From Pirellulaceae bacterium (GTDB taxonomy: Bacteria; Planctomycetota; Planctomycetia; Pirellulales; Pirellulaceae): a stretch of DNA of 64,000 nucleotides. Position numbers and translations under genes: made by a program. The DNA lies in NCBI GenBank assembly GCA_028280445.1, contig JANQLU010000136.1, forward strand, positions 493,308-557,307, given 5' to 3'. This document shows positions 8,278 to 16,097 of the stretch, piece by piece (positions within the stretch are counted from its first letter, which is position 1; each line of letters opens with the position of its first letter). The notes beneath the pieces were generated by a model. It was not told where the DNA came from and searched no databases. It saw only the letters and a list, made by a program, of their open reading frames with translations.

Positions 8278-9501
8278 CTATTTCTTGGTTGCATTGATCA
8301 CCAAATTCGCGATGGATTGGACATGCCGGTGCAACGTACGGCCCATCCCTTGGTCGGTGTTGGTTTGAAATGCGATAGCGATTTTGTGTTTTTTGGAATA
8401 CTCAATTTGCGTCAAATGACCCGGCATGATTCCTGCGTGACCAAAAAACATTCCATTGCGAGTCTTCCAAACGAAACTTCCGAGCCCGTATCCTTGCTCG
8501 GCCTGTTTTCCATCTCGGAAACCGACTGGGGTGACCAGCTGTTGGTACATTTTTTTGTCGAGCACTTTCCCGCCATGCAATTTGCTCATCCAAACGGCCA
8601 GATCACGAGCATTTGTCACATAACCGCCACCGCACCATTCAAAATCGGGATTCATCACATATTTTCCATCTTTGACGGTTTTCTTTGGCAAGCCAAAAAA
8701 ATTAACCGATCCGATATGACCCATCGTCAAACCATCGAGTTTGGGTTGCGTCGTCGGTACCGTGTTTTTCAAGTCAAATGGTTTGATGATCTGCTGTTCG
8801 GCAATGTCATAGAATTTCTTGCCGGTCACTTTTTCAATGACCAATCCAAGTAACAGGTAATTGGAGTCACTATACGACCAACCTTTACCAACTTCGAAAA
8901 CCGGTTTGACATCACAGAGTGCTTTCAGACCGTAGCGCGGAGAACGGCTTTTCATCGGATTGGCTTTGATGTCTGCCAGGAAGTCTTTTTGAAACAAGTA
9001 ACGCGGCAAGCCACTAGTATGGTTCATCAGCGATCGAATCGTCATCGAATCGGCGTTGGGCAGTTTGTCATACCATTGGCGATCCGCTTCGTCTTTGAAA
9101 TATTTTGAAACCCGTTCGTCCAACTTGAATTTACCGTCGGCAATCAACCGCAATGCAACGGCCGACACAATCGTTTTACCCGTGCTGCCACAAAACATCT
9201 TGGCACCAACCGGCATTTTTTGTTTGGCATCTGGGTCCGCCATGCCGCTGGCGAGATCGATGACGGTCCCACTGGGTAACACGACCGCCAATGTCGCGCC
9301 GGGAAATTTTTCTTTGGCAACAATGTCGTCCAGCGCGGATTGCAGTTGTTCACGAAGCTTTTTTTCCGCTTCCTGTTGCGCATTTTGCAGCGATGAGTAA
9401 ACTTGCAAACCATTGTTGTCAAATGCCCTCAACGTCTGAGCCTGCAGATTGATAGACACAGCGCAAACCAGGGACAACAAAACTTTCATGGTGAGTTTCA
9501 T
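8278..9501 (-). CDS. Secreted serine hydrolase, beta-lactamase class C / PBP-like family
   Basis: A 407-residue exported protein. After a signal peptide (LLSLVCAVSINLQAQ) it shows the class C/DD-peptidase marks: the nucleophile motif STGK (SxxK) in CGSTGKTIVSAVAL, the second motif WSYSDSNYLLLG (YSD where many members have YxN), and a third HAG in MFFGHAGIMPGH in place of KTG. Such proteins act as D-Ala-D-Ala carboxypeptidases, esterases or peptidases; the substrate cannot be told from sequence. It follows the malic enzyme gene by 8 bp on the same strand, so the two are probably co-transcribed, though no functional link is obvious. Confidence 0.85.
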   Translation of the reverse strand: MKLTMKVLLSLVCAVSINLQAQTLRAFDNNGLQVYSSLQNAQQEAEKKLREQLQSALDDIVAKEKFPGATLAVVLPSGTVIDLASGMADPDAKQKMPVGAKMFCGSTGKTIVSAVALRLIADGKFKLDERVSKYFKDEADRQWYDKLPNADSMTIRSLMNHTSGLPRYLFQKDFLADIKANPMKSRSPRYGLKALCDVKPVFEVGKGWSYSDSNYLLLGLVIEKVTGKKFYDIAEQQIIKPFDLKNTVPTTQPKLDGLTMGHIGSVNFFGLPKKTVKDGKYVMNPDFEWCGGGYVTNARDLAVWMSKLHGGKVLDKKMYQQLVTPVGFRDGKQAEQGYGLGSFVWKTRNGMFFGHAGIMPGHLTQIEYSKKHKIAIAFQTNTDQGMGRTLHRHVQSIANLVINATKK

Positions 9502-9509
9502 AGTAAAAC

Positions 9510-10694
9510 CTAAAGCTTTTGAATTTGGTAAGCTGCCGCTACCGCTTCGGCAATCGAGGGTGCAACAGCGCGGTCAAGTGGATCGGGCAGTATTCTGTCT
9601 GCGGTCGGCTCACGAACCAATCGCGCCAGTTCATGGGCCGCCGTAATTTTCATCGTGTCTGTGATCCGCGCGGCTTTTGCATTTAAAGCACCGCGAAAGA
9701 TTCCGGGAAACGCCAACAAATTATTGACTTGATTGGGAAAATCACTTCGTCCGGTGCCGACAACCGCGGCGCCACCAGCTTTGGCTTCGTCCGGCATGAT
9801 TTCGGGAATCGGATTGGCCATCGCCAGAACAATGGCATCGTCGTTCATCGTGCGAATATTCTCCCGCGTCAACAAATTCGCCTTACTGACGCCAATAAAA
9901 GCATCAGTGCCAACAATGATTTCATCGAGCAAACCAGATTTGTTGTCCCGATTGGTATAGGTCAATAGTTTGCGTTTTTCATCTGTGAGATCTTGGCGAT
10001 CTCGGTGAATGGCACCTTTGGAATCACAAACGATAACATCCTGAACCGGAACGCAAACATTAGGATCGTGTCCCACGCAACGCAGTAATTTGGCGATGGC
10101 CGTACCGGCTGCACCCGCTCCATTAATTACCACGCGCAACGACTCGGGTTCGCGACCCGTTACTTTTGCAGCATTGAGCAACGCCGCAAGTAACACAATC
10201 GCCGTTCCGTGCTGGTCATCGTGAAACACTGGAATTCCCAGATCTTGCAATGCGTCTTCGATTTCAAAACAACGTGGCGCGGAAATGTCTTCGAGGTTGA
10301 CTCCACCAAATACCGGAGCAATCCGCCTGACGGTTTCGATAATTTCCTGGGCGTCTTGTGTCGCCACGCAAATTGGCCAAGCGTCGATATTGGCAAATTC
10401 TTTAAACAACAACGCTTTGCCTTCCATCACCGGTATCGCCGCGGCCGGGCCAATGTTACCCAGCCCCAAGACAGCAGAACCGTCACTGACGACCGCCACG
10501 GTATTTCGTTTGATGGTCAGTTCACTGGCCAATGAAGCATCTGCCGCGATCAATTCACAAGGACGGGCAACGCCGGGAGTGTAGGCCAACGACAGGTCAG
10601 TTCGATTGTCGACAGGCATTTTTCCAGTGATCCCAATTTTCCCGCGAAGTTGCTCGTGGATAATCGCGCTACGTTGATAGATATCGCTACTCAT
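9510..10694 (-). CDS. NAD(P)-dependent malic enzyme, short form
   Basis: Oxidatively decarboxylates malate to pyruvate. The 394-residue protein has the catalytic tyrosine in DLSLAYTPGVA, the lysine region IPVMEGKALLF, the metal-binding stretch VNLEDISAPRCFEIE, the FHDDQHGTA motif, and a Rossmann loop INGAGAAGTAIA. The length fits the malic enzyme core without the C-terminal phosphotransacetylase-like domain found in MaeB. Cofactor preference is not decided here. It is the upstream partner of the serine hydrolase gene. Confidence 0.92.
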   Translation of the reverse strand: MSSDIYQRSAIIHEQLRGKIGITGKMPVDNRTDLSLAYTPGVARPCELIAADASLASELTIKRNTVAVVSDGSAVLGLGNIGPAAAIPVMEGKALLFKEFANIDAWPICVATQDAQEIIETVRRIAPVFGGVNLEDISAPRCFEIEDALQDLGIPVFHDDQHGTAIVLLAALLNAAKVTGREPESLRVVINGAGAAGTAIAKLLRCVGHDPNVCVPVQDVIVCDSKGAIHRDRQDLTDEKRKLLTYTNRDNKSGLLDEIIVGTDAFIGVSKANLLTRENIRTMNDDAIVLAMANPIPEIMPDEAKAGGAAVVGTGRSDFPNQVNNLLAFPGIFRGALNAKAARITDTMKITAAHELARLVREPTADRILPDPLDRAVAPSIAEAVAAAYQIQKL

Positions 10695-11060
10695 AGATTG
10701 CTATATGTGTTTTAAATTTTTTGTTGAATTCAAAGTTTACCAAGTTTTGGCAGGTCGAGTGTCATCGGCCACCTTCGAAGAGCCCAAGCCTTGTGAAATG
10801 GTCATTTGCGACTGATACGAGCACGCGGGTGCCACTGGCTTTGCCAGTGATTTACCCGTCAAACTCATGGTTTATTTCGTTCAATTGAAATACGTAACAA
10901 CCACTATTCACGGAACTCCAATCATTAATGGCAAAGGCAGGACAGAGTGAAACCTATTCAACAAGAGCACTGGCAAAGCCAGTGGCACCCAAAACAAGAG
11001 TTTTCAGGCATAAAATCTCAATCACAACAGATTCATGAAATTTCCTCCCACGCTTCGCTT
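10695..11060. other. Intergenic region occupied largely by a family E element
   Basis: About 366 bp upstream of the malic enzyme start and downstream of a membrane protein gene. Roughly half is the family E repeat. The promoter for malic enzyme should lie next to its start, but no clear boxes were identified. Confidence 0.5.
10814..10990. repeat. Family E element (E1), MITE-like
   Basis: Ends are inverted copies of a GGGTGCCACTGGC...GCCAGTG hairpin, so each end is a small palindrome and the two ends are complementary. The internal sequence (TTCAATTGAA followed by TA-rich AACAAC/CACTAT) recurs in the second copy near the right end of the window. That conservation of interior plus terminal inverted repeats is what a miniature transposable element looks like; no target duplication was verified. 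Confidence 0.7.
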
Positions 11061-11558
11061 TCACGATTTTGCAGTTGTGTGAGGTTGTTGACATCCGCGC
11101 AGCCCATAAGCAAACCAGAACACCAAAATGAGCGACGGAATCTTGAGCAATTCGACAACCATGTACATCCAATGATGGTGGGATTTTTCTGGAGTGCCAC
11201 CGGCAATAATCTGATCTGTACGATCTTGGAGCGCCGGAAGTAAATGAAACGTCTGCAAGGCAACGATCGCGATAATCAAAATGGGTACCACAGAATACCA
11301 CCGCCTAAATTCTTTCAGTCGAATCAACCAACAAACCAACAACACAGCACAAAAAGCGATTTCGATTTTGTTTAACGTGGAAAATACGAGCCGTCCAATA
11401 CCGAGCGCCAGCTCCTTGGTTATTCCAGGCGCTTGAAATTTCAAAGGCGTTTCAACGAACGACAGCCCGATCAGAAACCCGATCCAGATTCCTGCCAACA
11501 GCATCAGCAAAAATTTGCAAATGTTTTCGATTCGCCTTGGTGGATCAGGATCCGTCAT
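11061..11558 (-). CDS. Four-helix membrane protein (TMEM205/DUF4149-like)
   Basis: A 165-residue protein with four hydrophobic segments at about residues 14-34, 60-80, 88-108 and 132-152. The sequence after helix 1 (FVETPLKFQAPGIT, then GIGRLVFSTLN) is reminiscent of the small DUF4149/TMEM205-like membrane family, but this match is by eye and weak. It starts 9 bp after the 4-oxalocrotonate decarboxylase gene on the same strand, so the two probably form an operon. Function unknown. Confidence 0.65.
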   Translation of the reverse strand: MTDPDPPRRIENICKFLLMLLAGIWIGFLIGLSFVETPLKFQAPGITKELALGIGRLVFSTLNKIEIAFCAVLLVCWLIRLKEFRRWYSVVPILIIAIVALQTFHLLPALQDRTDQIIAGGTPEKSHHHWMYMVVELLKIPSLILVFWFAYGLRGCQQPHTTAKS

Positions 11559-11567
11559 GTTGGAGCC

Positions 11568-12323
11568 CTATGTCATCGTAAAACCAACTTTGCCGAGGTT
11601 TTGTATTTCAGCCTCAACCTGGTCGCCCACTTGCAGATACTCGGCCGCGGTTGCCGCACCTGCCATCACAATCCAACCCGCTTGCAACGGCTCACCGGCC
11701 GCCGCCGACAACCTGGCCGCGTTCACCAAACTTTCGAGCGGATCACCGAGAATCGCTGCTGATGATCCATGTTGAACTGGCCGCCCGTTGATACTCATGA
11801 TGATGCCCAGGTTGTACATTTCTGAAAAAGGATGCGACCAGGGACCAATTACAAATCCGCTGCTGGATGCATTGTCGGCAATGACATCCGGCAACGAGAA
11901 TTTAAAATTTTCATATCGACTATCGATGATTTCCAACGCGGGAGCAATTTTGTCTATTGCCGCAAAAGCTTCGGTTGCCGGAACATCACCCGACAAATCG
12001 TATTTCAATTTAAAACAAATTTCAGGTTCTACACGTGGATGAACATATTTTGAAAACGGTGTGACGCCGCCGTTTTTAATTTCCATTTCATCGGTCAAGC
12101 GGCCCCAGATCAAATCATGGACACCCATTTGTTCCATTTTGGCTCGACTGGTAAATCCCATTTTGATGCCAACTCGTGTTTCACCACGGTCGAGCCGACG
12201 AGCAATCGAAGCGGATTGAATTTGATAGGCGGTTACGACATCAAATTCGTTTTCTGGAAATTGGGCAATCGCCGTCGCCGATGTTGCAGCCTTGTCGAGG
12301 GTTTCAGCGTGTAGATCGATCAT
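11568..12323 (-). CDS. 4-oxalocrotonate decarboxylase (DmpH/XylI type)
   Basis: Decarboxylates 2-oxo-3-hexenedioate to 2-hydroxypenta-2,4-dienoate in the meta-cleavage pathway. The 251-residue protein carries GIKMGFTSRAKMEQMGV, the metal-ligand region HPRVEPEICF, LEIIDSRYENFKF and VIADNASSSGFV, which fit the decarboxylase better than the related hydratase. The hydratase itself is encoded 3 kb away on the other strand. The ATG beginning MIDLHAETLDK is chosen; a TTG 16 codons upstream would place a perfect 16-bp palindrome inside the coding region. It is followed by the small membrane protein gene. Confidence 0.85.
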   Translation of the reverse strand: MIDLHAETLDKAATSATAIAQFPENEFDVVTAYQIQSASIARRLDRGETRVGIKMGFTSRAKMEQMGVHDLIWGRLTDEMEIKNGGVTPFSKYVHPRVEPEICFKLKYDLSGDVPATEAFAAIDKIAPALEIIDSRYENFKFSLPDVIADNASSSGFVIGPWSHPFSEMYNLGIIMSINGRPVQHGSSAAILGDPLESLVNAARLSAAAGEPLQAGWIVMAGAATAAEYLQVGDQVEAEIQNLGKVGFTMT

Positions 12324-12333
12324 AATTATTTCT

Positions 12334-12349
12334 GGGGTAAGCTTACCCC
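12334..12349. promoter_or_regulatory. Perfect 16-bp palindrome just upstream of the decarboxylase start
   Basis: GGGGTAAGCTTACCCC reads the same on both strands and ends 10 bases before the start codon of the decarboxylase gene. It could be an operator for a dimeric repressor or form a hairpin near the ribosome-binding region. No regulator is encoded beside it. Confidence 0.5.
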
Positions 12350-12504
12350 TAAAGGATGATCGATTCGTCAATCGTTGTAAATTAGAGGGGTTAAAGAGGG
12401 GTGGGAATCAATTGTGCAGATGCACTCGAAGGGCCGTCCGCGGCAATTGACTCTCGCCCCCTTCTAACGTTGAACTCGTTAGCCACGCAACAGGCAAATG
12501 CGAT

Positions 12505-13830
12505 TCATTGGCTTTTAGATGGCCGAAACAATGGATGTGTGTCCCGAAGAATTTCGAGAATGTTTTTGCGGTCGGTTTTCGTCAAGTGCGCGTACGGTTT
12601 TGATGTGTCGGCACCCGTTAAAATTTCGAGCATGCGTTGTTTGAACCGATCCAGTATCGGTTGAGGAAGCGCTTGAAACGATTCCGAATAAATCAGGTAA
12701 CTGCAGGGAAATTTCAGGAGACGTTTTTTTAAATCGAGATCGCGGAGGCTGCGACCCGTTTTGTCGACAACGGCACCTGTGGAAAACTGTTTGACGAATT
12801 CAGGATTACCGCGAATCGGCGATTCCAATTGATGTTCATCTGAAAACAACATGTATTTGAGCAATTTTTCCGTTGCGCCGTTGATCCGCCGAGTTGTCGA
12901 TTCGCTTCGATAATTTTTGTCGCGTTCAAAAATACGATTCATTTCCGTCTGGTAGTGAAGTGCCTGCCGACATTCAAACGACGCTTTGGCAACCCAGTTG
13001 TGCATTTGAGTTTGATGTTCGAGCAACATCAACGCCGCAATATCGCTGGTCGGTTCGAGATAATTGGAGACACGGACCAGAGAAGGTAATTTTTTGAGAT
13101 TGGCACCAGTTTTACGGTCAAGCGGTTGGTCGAGGTCACCCGTAAACAATACATTTCCACGATGCCGAGTTTTGCCGTGCAAACCGGTTACGTACCATCC
13201 GCCAAAACGATCTTGCAACGGAGTCGTGTGATCGGTCGTCGTGGTACCGAGCCGAAATTCAGGATGACCATCCGATTTTGGATAAACCGATCGGACGAGA
13301 AAGCCGGGTACGTCCTGGGTTTTCCGTGTCGCGTGACACGACAAACAATTTTGAGTATCGCGAATAATTTTCGGTCGAGATGTTTTGGTTTGAGTGAGGG
13401 TGTAAAAAACGGCGCCGAGTTTGTTGTCGACCGCCGCGATTTCGACAAAGTCTCCGTTTTTCACCCAACCTAAATAAACATCGTCATTGAAGTAGATGGC
13501 ACGCGGGTTGGACGGGTTGATGCGACGTAGCTGCTGGCTGGTTTTGCTGAAAACCAAAGTTTGAGATTTAGCAGAAATCTTCAACTGCTTCATCATTGCC
13601 GGCAGCCATCCATGCTGATCGTCCCATTGCAATTTAACTTTGCCTTGTTCCAGTTGACGTGCCAGTTGAGCGACTTTATCGGTGGGTGCCGTTGATTTGT
13701 AATTGATAGGCGGTTGATCGATATCCGATTGCGCTCCGAGGTCCCCAATTGACGCAATCCATCCGCACCACAACACTGTTGCAGCTTGCACAAAAAAACG
13801 TCTTTTCCAATTACACGTTGTGAGGAACAA
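12505..13830 (-). CDS. Exported monohaem cytochrome c-domain protein
   Basis: A 441-residue protein with an N-terminal export signal (FFVQAATVLWCGWIASIG) and a single haem-binding motif, CLSCH at about residues 162-166. Around it are conserved-looking segments IIRDTQNCLSCHATR, VPGFLVRSVYPKSDG and RFGGWYVTGLHG. The C-terminal half is helical without a second CxxCH. I do not know a characterised homologue. The start overlaps the end of the globin gene by 20 bp, so the two haem proteins are probably translated together; a role in redox or NO/O2 chemistry outside the cytoplasm is only inference. Confidence 0.75.
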   Translation of the reverse strand: MFLTTCNWKRRFFVQAATVLWCGWIASIGDLGAQSDIDQPPINYKSTAPTDKVAQLARQLEQGKVKLQWDDQHGWLPAMMKQLKISAKSQTLVFSKTSQQLRRINPSNPRAIYFNDDVYLGWVKNGDFVEIAAVDNKLGAVFYTLTQTKTSRPKIIRDTQNCLSCHATRKTQDVPGFLVRSVYPKSDGHPEFRLGTTTTDHTTPLQDRFGGWYVTGLHGKTRHRGNVLFTGDLDQPLDRKTGANLKKLPSLVRVSNYLEPTSDIAALMLLEHQTQMHNWVAKASFECRQALHYQTEMNRIFERDKNYRSESTTRRINGATEKLLKYMLFSDEHQLESPIRGNPEFVKQFSTGAVVDKTGRSLRDLDLKKRLLKFPCSYLIYSESFQALPQPILDRFKQRMLEILTGADTSKPYAHLTKTDRKNILEILRDTHPLFRPSKSQ

Positions 13831-14263
13831 AATTCAACTCGGATTTGCGCGGAGGTCGGTTTAAAACGGAAAGCAAATGGTCCCGCATGCGGTGGGCTGC
13901 AAGCTTTGCGGAATCTGCGTTGGGACCACAAAACAATTCGTCAATCGTTTGCTCAAACAATTCAATCCAAATCGCAAAATTCGCTTCTGTCAGCCCAGGA
14001 ATGTTGGTCGCTCGAATCTTCGATTGTAATTCGAGATGTGTTTTTAGTGGATTCCCACAAAAATTCCCAGCTCCGAATAAAATCCGATTCCAAAACTGGT
14101 ACATGGTCTCCAAATGCACATCCCATTGTACATTGGCCACCTCGCTAAAGATTTTGTTGAGCGCCGGCTCGGTTTGTACTCGCTGGTAAAACAAATCAAC
14201 AAATCGTTTGATATCGTGAATCCCAAGGATATCTTGTCGCAAAAAATGGTTGAAGTGAGACAT
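13811..14263 (-). CDS. Group 3 truncated haemoglobin
   Basis: A globin of about 150 residues. Group 3 features are FVDLFYQRVQTEPALNKIF, WDVHLETMYQFWNRILFG and GNPLKTHLEL with the proximal histidine, ending in an HRMRDHLL helix. Such globins bind O2 and NO and occur in micro-oxic or nitrosative conditions. The ATG at MSHFNHFLRQD is preferred; a start ten codons upstream would overlap the inverted repeat that appears to be the promoter operator. The 3' end overlaps the cytochrome gene. Confidence 0.88.
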   Translation of the reverse strand: MSHFNHFLRQDILGIHDIKRFVDLFYQRVQTEPALNKIFSEVANVQWDVHLETMYQFWNRILFGAGNFCGNPLKTHLELQSKIRATNIPGLTEANFAIWIELFEQTIDELFCGPNADSAKLAAHRMRDHLLSVLNRPPRKSELNFVPHNV

Positions 14264-14291
14264 ACCACGAAACCGCAATACCGGGAATTCC

Positions 14292-14317
14292 AATAAAGGA
14301 CATTTATATCCTTTATT
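14292..14317. promoter_or_regulatory. 9-8-9 inverted repeat in front of the globin gene
   Basis: Perfect arms AATAAAGGA and TCCTTTATT are separated by eight bases. A -10-like TATAAA (minus strand) sits at the centre, and the site ends 28 bases before the globin start codon. This is the geometry of an operator for a dimeric regulator that would cover the promoter. The regulator is not in the window. Confidence 0.55.
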
Positions 14318-14369
14318 AGTTTAGGCCCTGGTTGGAATCTTTTCAAGCTTGAAATAGATTTTGATGGGA

Positions 14370-14440
14370 TATACAAGCACGGCGCGCCAGCGAGTGATTT
14401 TGCGCGGTCAAACCATTCGCTGGCGCTTCGTGCTCGTATC
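14370..14440. repeat. Family D palindromic repeat (D1)
   Basis: Imperfect inverted repeat of about 70 bp with arms ATACAAGCACG-CGCCAGCGAGTG and the complement CATTCGCTGGCGCTTCGTGC. It lies between the divergent globin and acetyltransferase genes. Confidence 0.8.
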
Positions 14441-14521
14441 ATTTGCAAATCACCGGTGCAAACTGGACCTACGTGATCCAGCAAACAAACGAATGGCAAT
14501 TCGAAAACAGGTCAAACCAAT

Positions 14522-15010
14522 TTGAACCAATTCTTACGTATCGAACCGGTAGCTGACGATTCCGTGGAGCAGGCGTTTTCCGTCTTGACGGAGACTGCGC
14601 GATGGCTGATCGCCGAAGGCCGTCGACAACGAATTGGCAACACCAGTTTCGAAACCTATCAAGCCTGGCAAAAATCGTCGGCCAATTACGTGGTTTTGAA
14701 ATCGAACGAAATCGCAGGTATTTTTTCGCTGCCTGTTGAGGATTTTGTCGACTGGCCAGCTTACCAGCATATCGATGCGTCGATTTGGCTTCGGGCACTG
14801 GCGACGCATCCCGATTTTCGCAATCAACAAATCGGCGAATTTGCCATTCGATCCGCGTTAGAACTGGCCGGTGGTGAAACGGTTTATCTGGATTGTGTGT
14901 CAGGTTTTCTGCCGAGCTACTATGGCAAACAAGGCTTTGAAGTCATCGACCAGCAGGTCAAAGAGTTTTCAGACGGCACCTACGACATCACATTGATGCG
15001 TTCCAAGTAG
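14522..15010 (+). CDS. GNAT-family N-acetyltransferase
   Basis: A 162-residue protein with a GNAT-like fold pattern: strand ANYVVLKSNEIAGIFSL, then ALATHPDFRNQQIGEFAIRSALELA (motif A, Q/R-x-x-G/A-like acetyl-CoA loop), TVYLDCV and the tail SYYGKQGFEVI typical of GNATs. Substrate unknown. The start is a TTG; no ATG lies near the expected N-terminus. The stop codon TAG is part of the family B repeat that begins one base earlier, so the repeat boundary may define this C-terminus. Confidence 0.75.
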   Translation: MNQFLRIEPVADDSVEQAFSVLTETARWLIAEGRRQRIGNTSFETYQAWQKSSANYVVLKSNEIAGIFSLPVEDFVDWPAYQHIDASIWLRALATHPDFRNQQIGEFAIRSALELAGGETVYLDCVSGFLPSYYGKQGFEVIDQQVKEFSDGTYDITLMRSK

Positions 15011-15030
15011 GGCCGGTTCCCACCGGCCAA
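15007..15030 (+). repeat. Family B repeat, left arm only (B2)
   Basis: GTAGGGCCGGTTCCCACCGG and following bases match the left arm and loop of the complete copy at 48.1 kb, up to the point where the right arm should begin. The right arm is replaced by other sequence leading into a family C element. The TAG in this arm is the stop codon of the acetyltransferase gene. Confidence 0.7.
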
Positions 15031-15063
15031 TCGAAACAAACGGCCGAGGCCTGCATCGCAAGT

Positions 15064-15136
15064 GCGAAGCGTGAGCGAGGGACAACGATTCGCTGCACAT
15101 CAGTATGGCTGTGGTCCCTCGCTCACGCTTCGGGTT
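15064..15136. repeat. Family C palindromic repeat (C1)
   Basis: Arms GCGAAGCGTGAGCGAGGGAC and GTCCCTCGCTCACGCTTCG flank about 30 bases. It sits between two family B pieces (B2 and B3). Confidence 0.85.
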
Positions 15137-15183
15137 TCGATTGTTCGTGCGTGGTTTTAAACCAGTGAGTAAGTTTTTTATGT

Positions 15184-15240
15184 CGCCGGGCCGTTCCCAC
15201 CGGCCATTTGATTAGATTGGCCGGTGGGAACCGGCCCTAC
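15184..15240. repeat. Family B palindromic repeat (B3)
   Basis: Two arms, the left slightly decayed (GGGCCGTTCCCACCGGCC) and the right intact (GGCCGGTGGGAACCGGCCC, then TAC), around an AT-rich loop. It ends 32 bp before the hydratase start. Confidence 0.8.
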
Positions 15241-15272
15241 GTTGGGCAACAAAAACACGTTATCATCGGTGC

Positions 15273-16082
15273 ATGAATACAACTCTGGAAAAAATCGCGG
15301 AACAAATTCGTCAAGCCGAATCGACACGCATACCGATTGATCCCGTTCGCGATCAATTGGGCAGTACCGACATCGACGCGGCTTATATGGTTCAGAAAAT
15401 CAACACGGAGCACCATGTCAAATCGGGTCGTAAAATCTGTGGTCGAAAAATTGGCCTCACGTCTCCGGCCGTGCAAAAACAGTTGGGTGTTGATCAACCC
15501 GACTATGGAATGTTATATGCCGACATGCAGTTTAAATCGGGCGACGTCATTCCATCGAGTCGATTGATGCAACCCAAAATCGAAGCCGAGTTGGCTTTCG
15601 TTTTAAACAACGACTTGCCGGACGCCGACATTACCGAATCCCAACTGATCGCTTCGATTGATCATGTCCTGCCCGCCATTGAAATTGTTGGCAGCCGCAT
15701 TACCAATTGGCAGATTAATATCTGCGATACCGTTGCCGACAACGCTTCGTCTGGTGTTTTTGTGTTGGGCAATGAACCCGTACATTTTTCCGAAATTGAT
15801 ATGCGATTGTGTGGCATGGTGATTGAACGTGAAAGCGACGACGGCATGTCTGCTGAACCTGTTTCGACGGGTTGTGGTGCCGCTTGCCTGGGATCACCAG
15901 TCATCGCAGCCACATGGTTAGCGAACAAAATGGCCGAATACGAAATGCCTTTGTCGGCCGGTGACATCATCCTGACCGGAGCACTGGGCCCGATGGTCAA
16001 TGTGAAACCCGGTGAAAAATATTTGGCTCGGATCAATGGCGCGGGAAGCGTTTCTGTAAAATTCGCTTCCAGTCCTTTCTAA
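15273..16082 (+). CDS. 2-oxopent-4-enoate hydratase (DmpE/MhpD type)
   Basis: Adds water to 2-hydroxypenta-2,4-dienoate to give 4-hydroxy-2-oxovalerate. The 269-residue protein has KICGRKIGLTSPAVQKQLGV, QPDYGMLYADM, the metal-ligand region QPKIEAELAFVL, VGSRITNWQINI and VADNASSGVFVLG. These fit the hydratase branch of the family. It is the first gene of an operon with acetaldehyde dehydrogenase and the aldolase, whose products carry out the next two steps. Spacing to the next gene is 15 bp with a ribosome-binding AAGGTGAAG. Confidence 0.88.
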   Translation: MNTTLEKIAEQIRQAESTRIPIDPVRDQLGSTDIDAAYMVQKINTEHHVKSGRKICGRKIGLTSPAVQKQLGVDQPDYGMLYADMQFKSGDVIPSSRLMQPKIEAELAFVLNNDLPDADITESQLIASIDHVLPAIEIVGSRITNWQINICDTVADNASSGVFVLGNEPVHFSEIDMRLCGMVIERESDDGMSAEPVSTGCGAACLGSPVIAATWLANKMAEYEMPLSAGDIILTGALGPMVNVKPGEKYLARINGAGSVSVKFASSPF

Positions 16083-16097
16083 AAAGGTGAAGTTTTT

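Noticed and set aside
14264..14293. Start ten codons upstream for the truncated globin
   Set aside because: It would put the start codon inside the inverted repeat at the promoter and adds residues not typical of the family.
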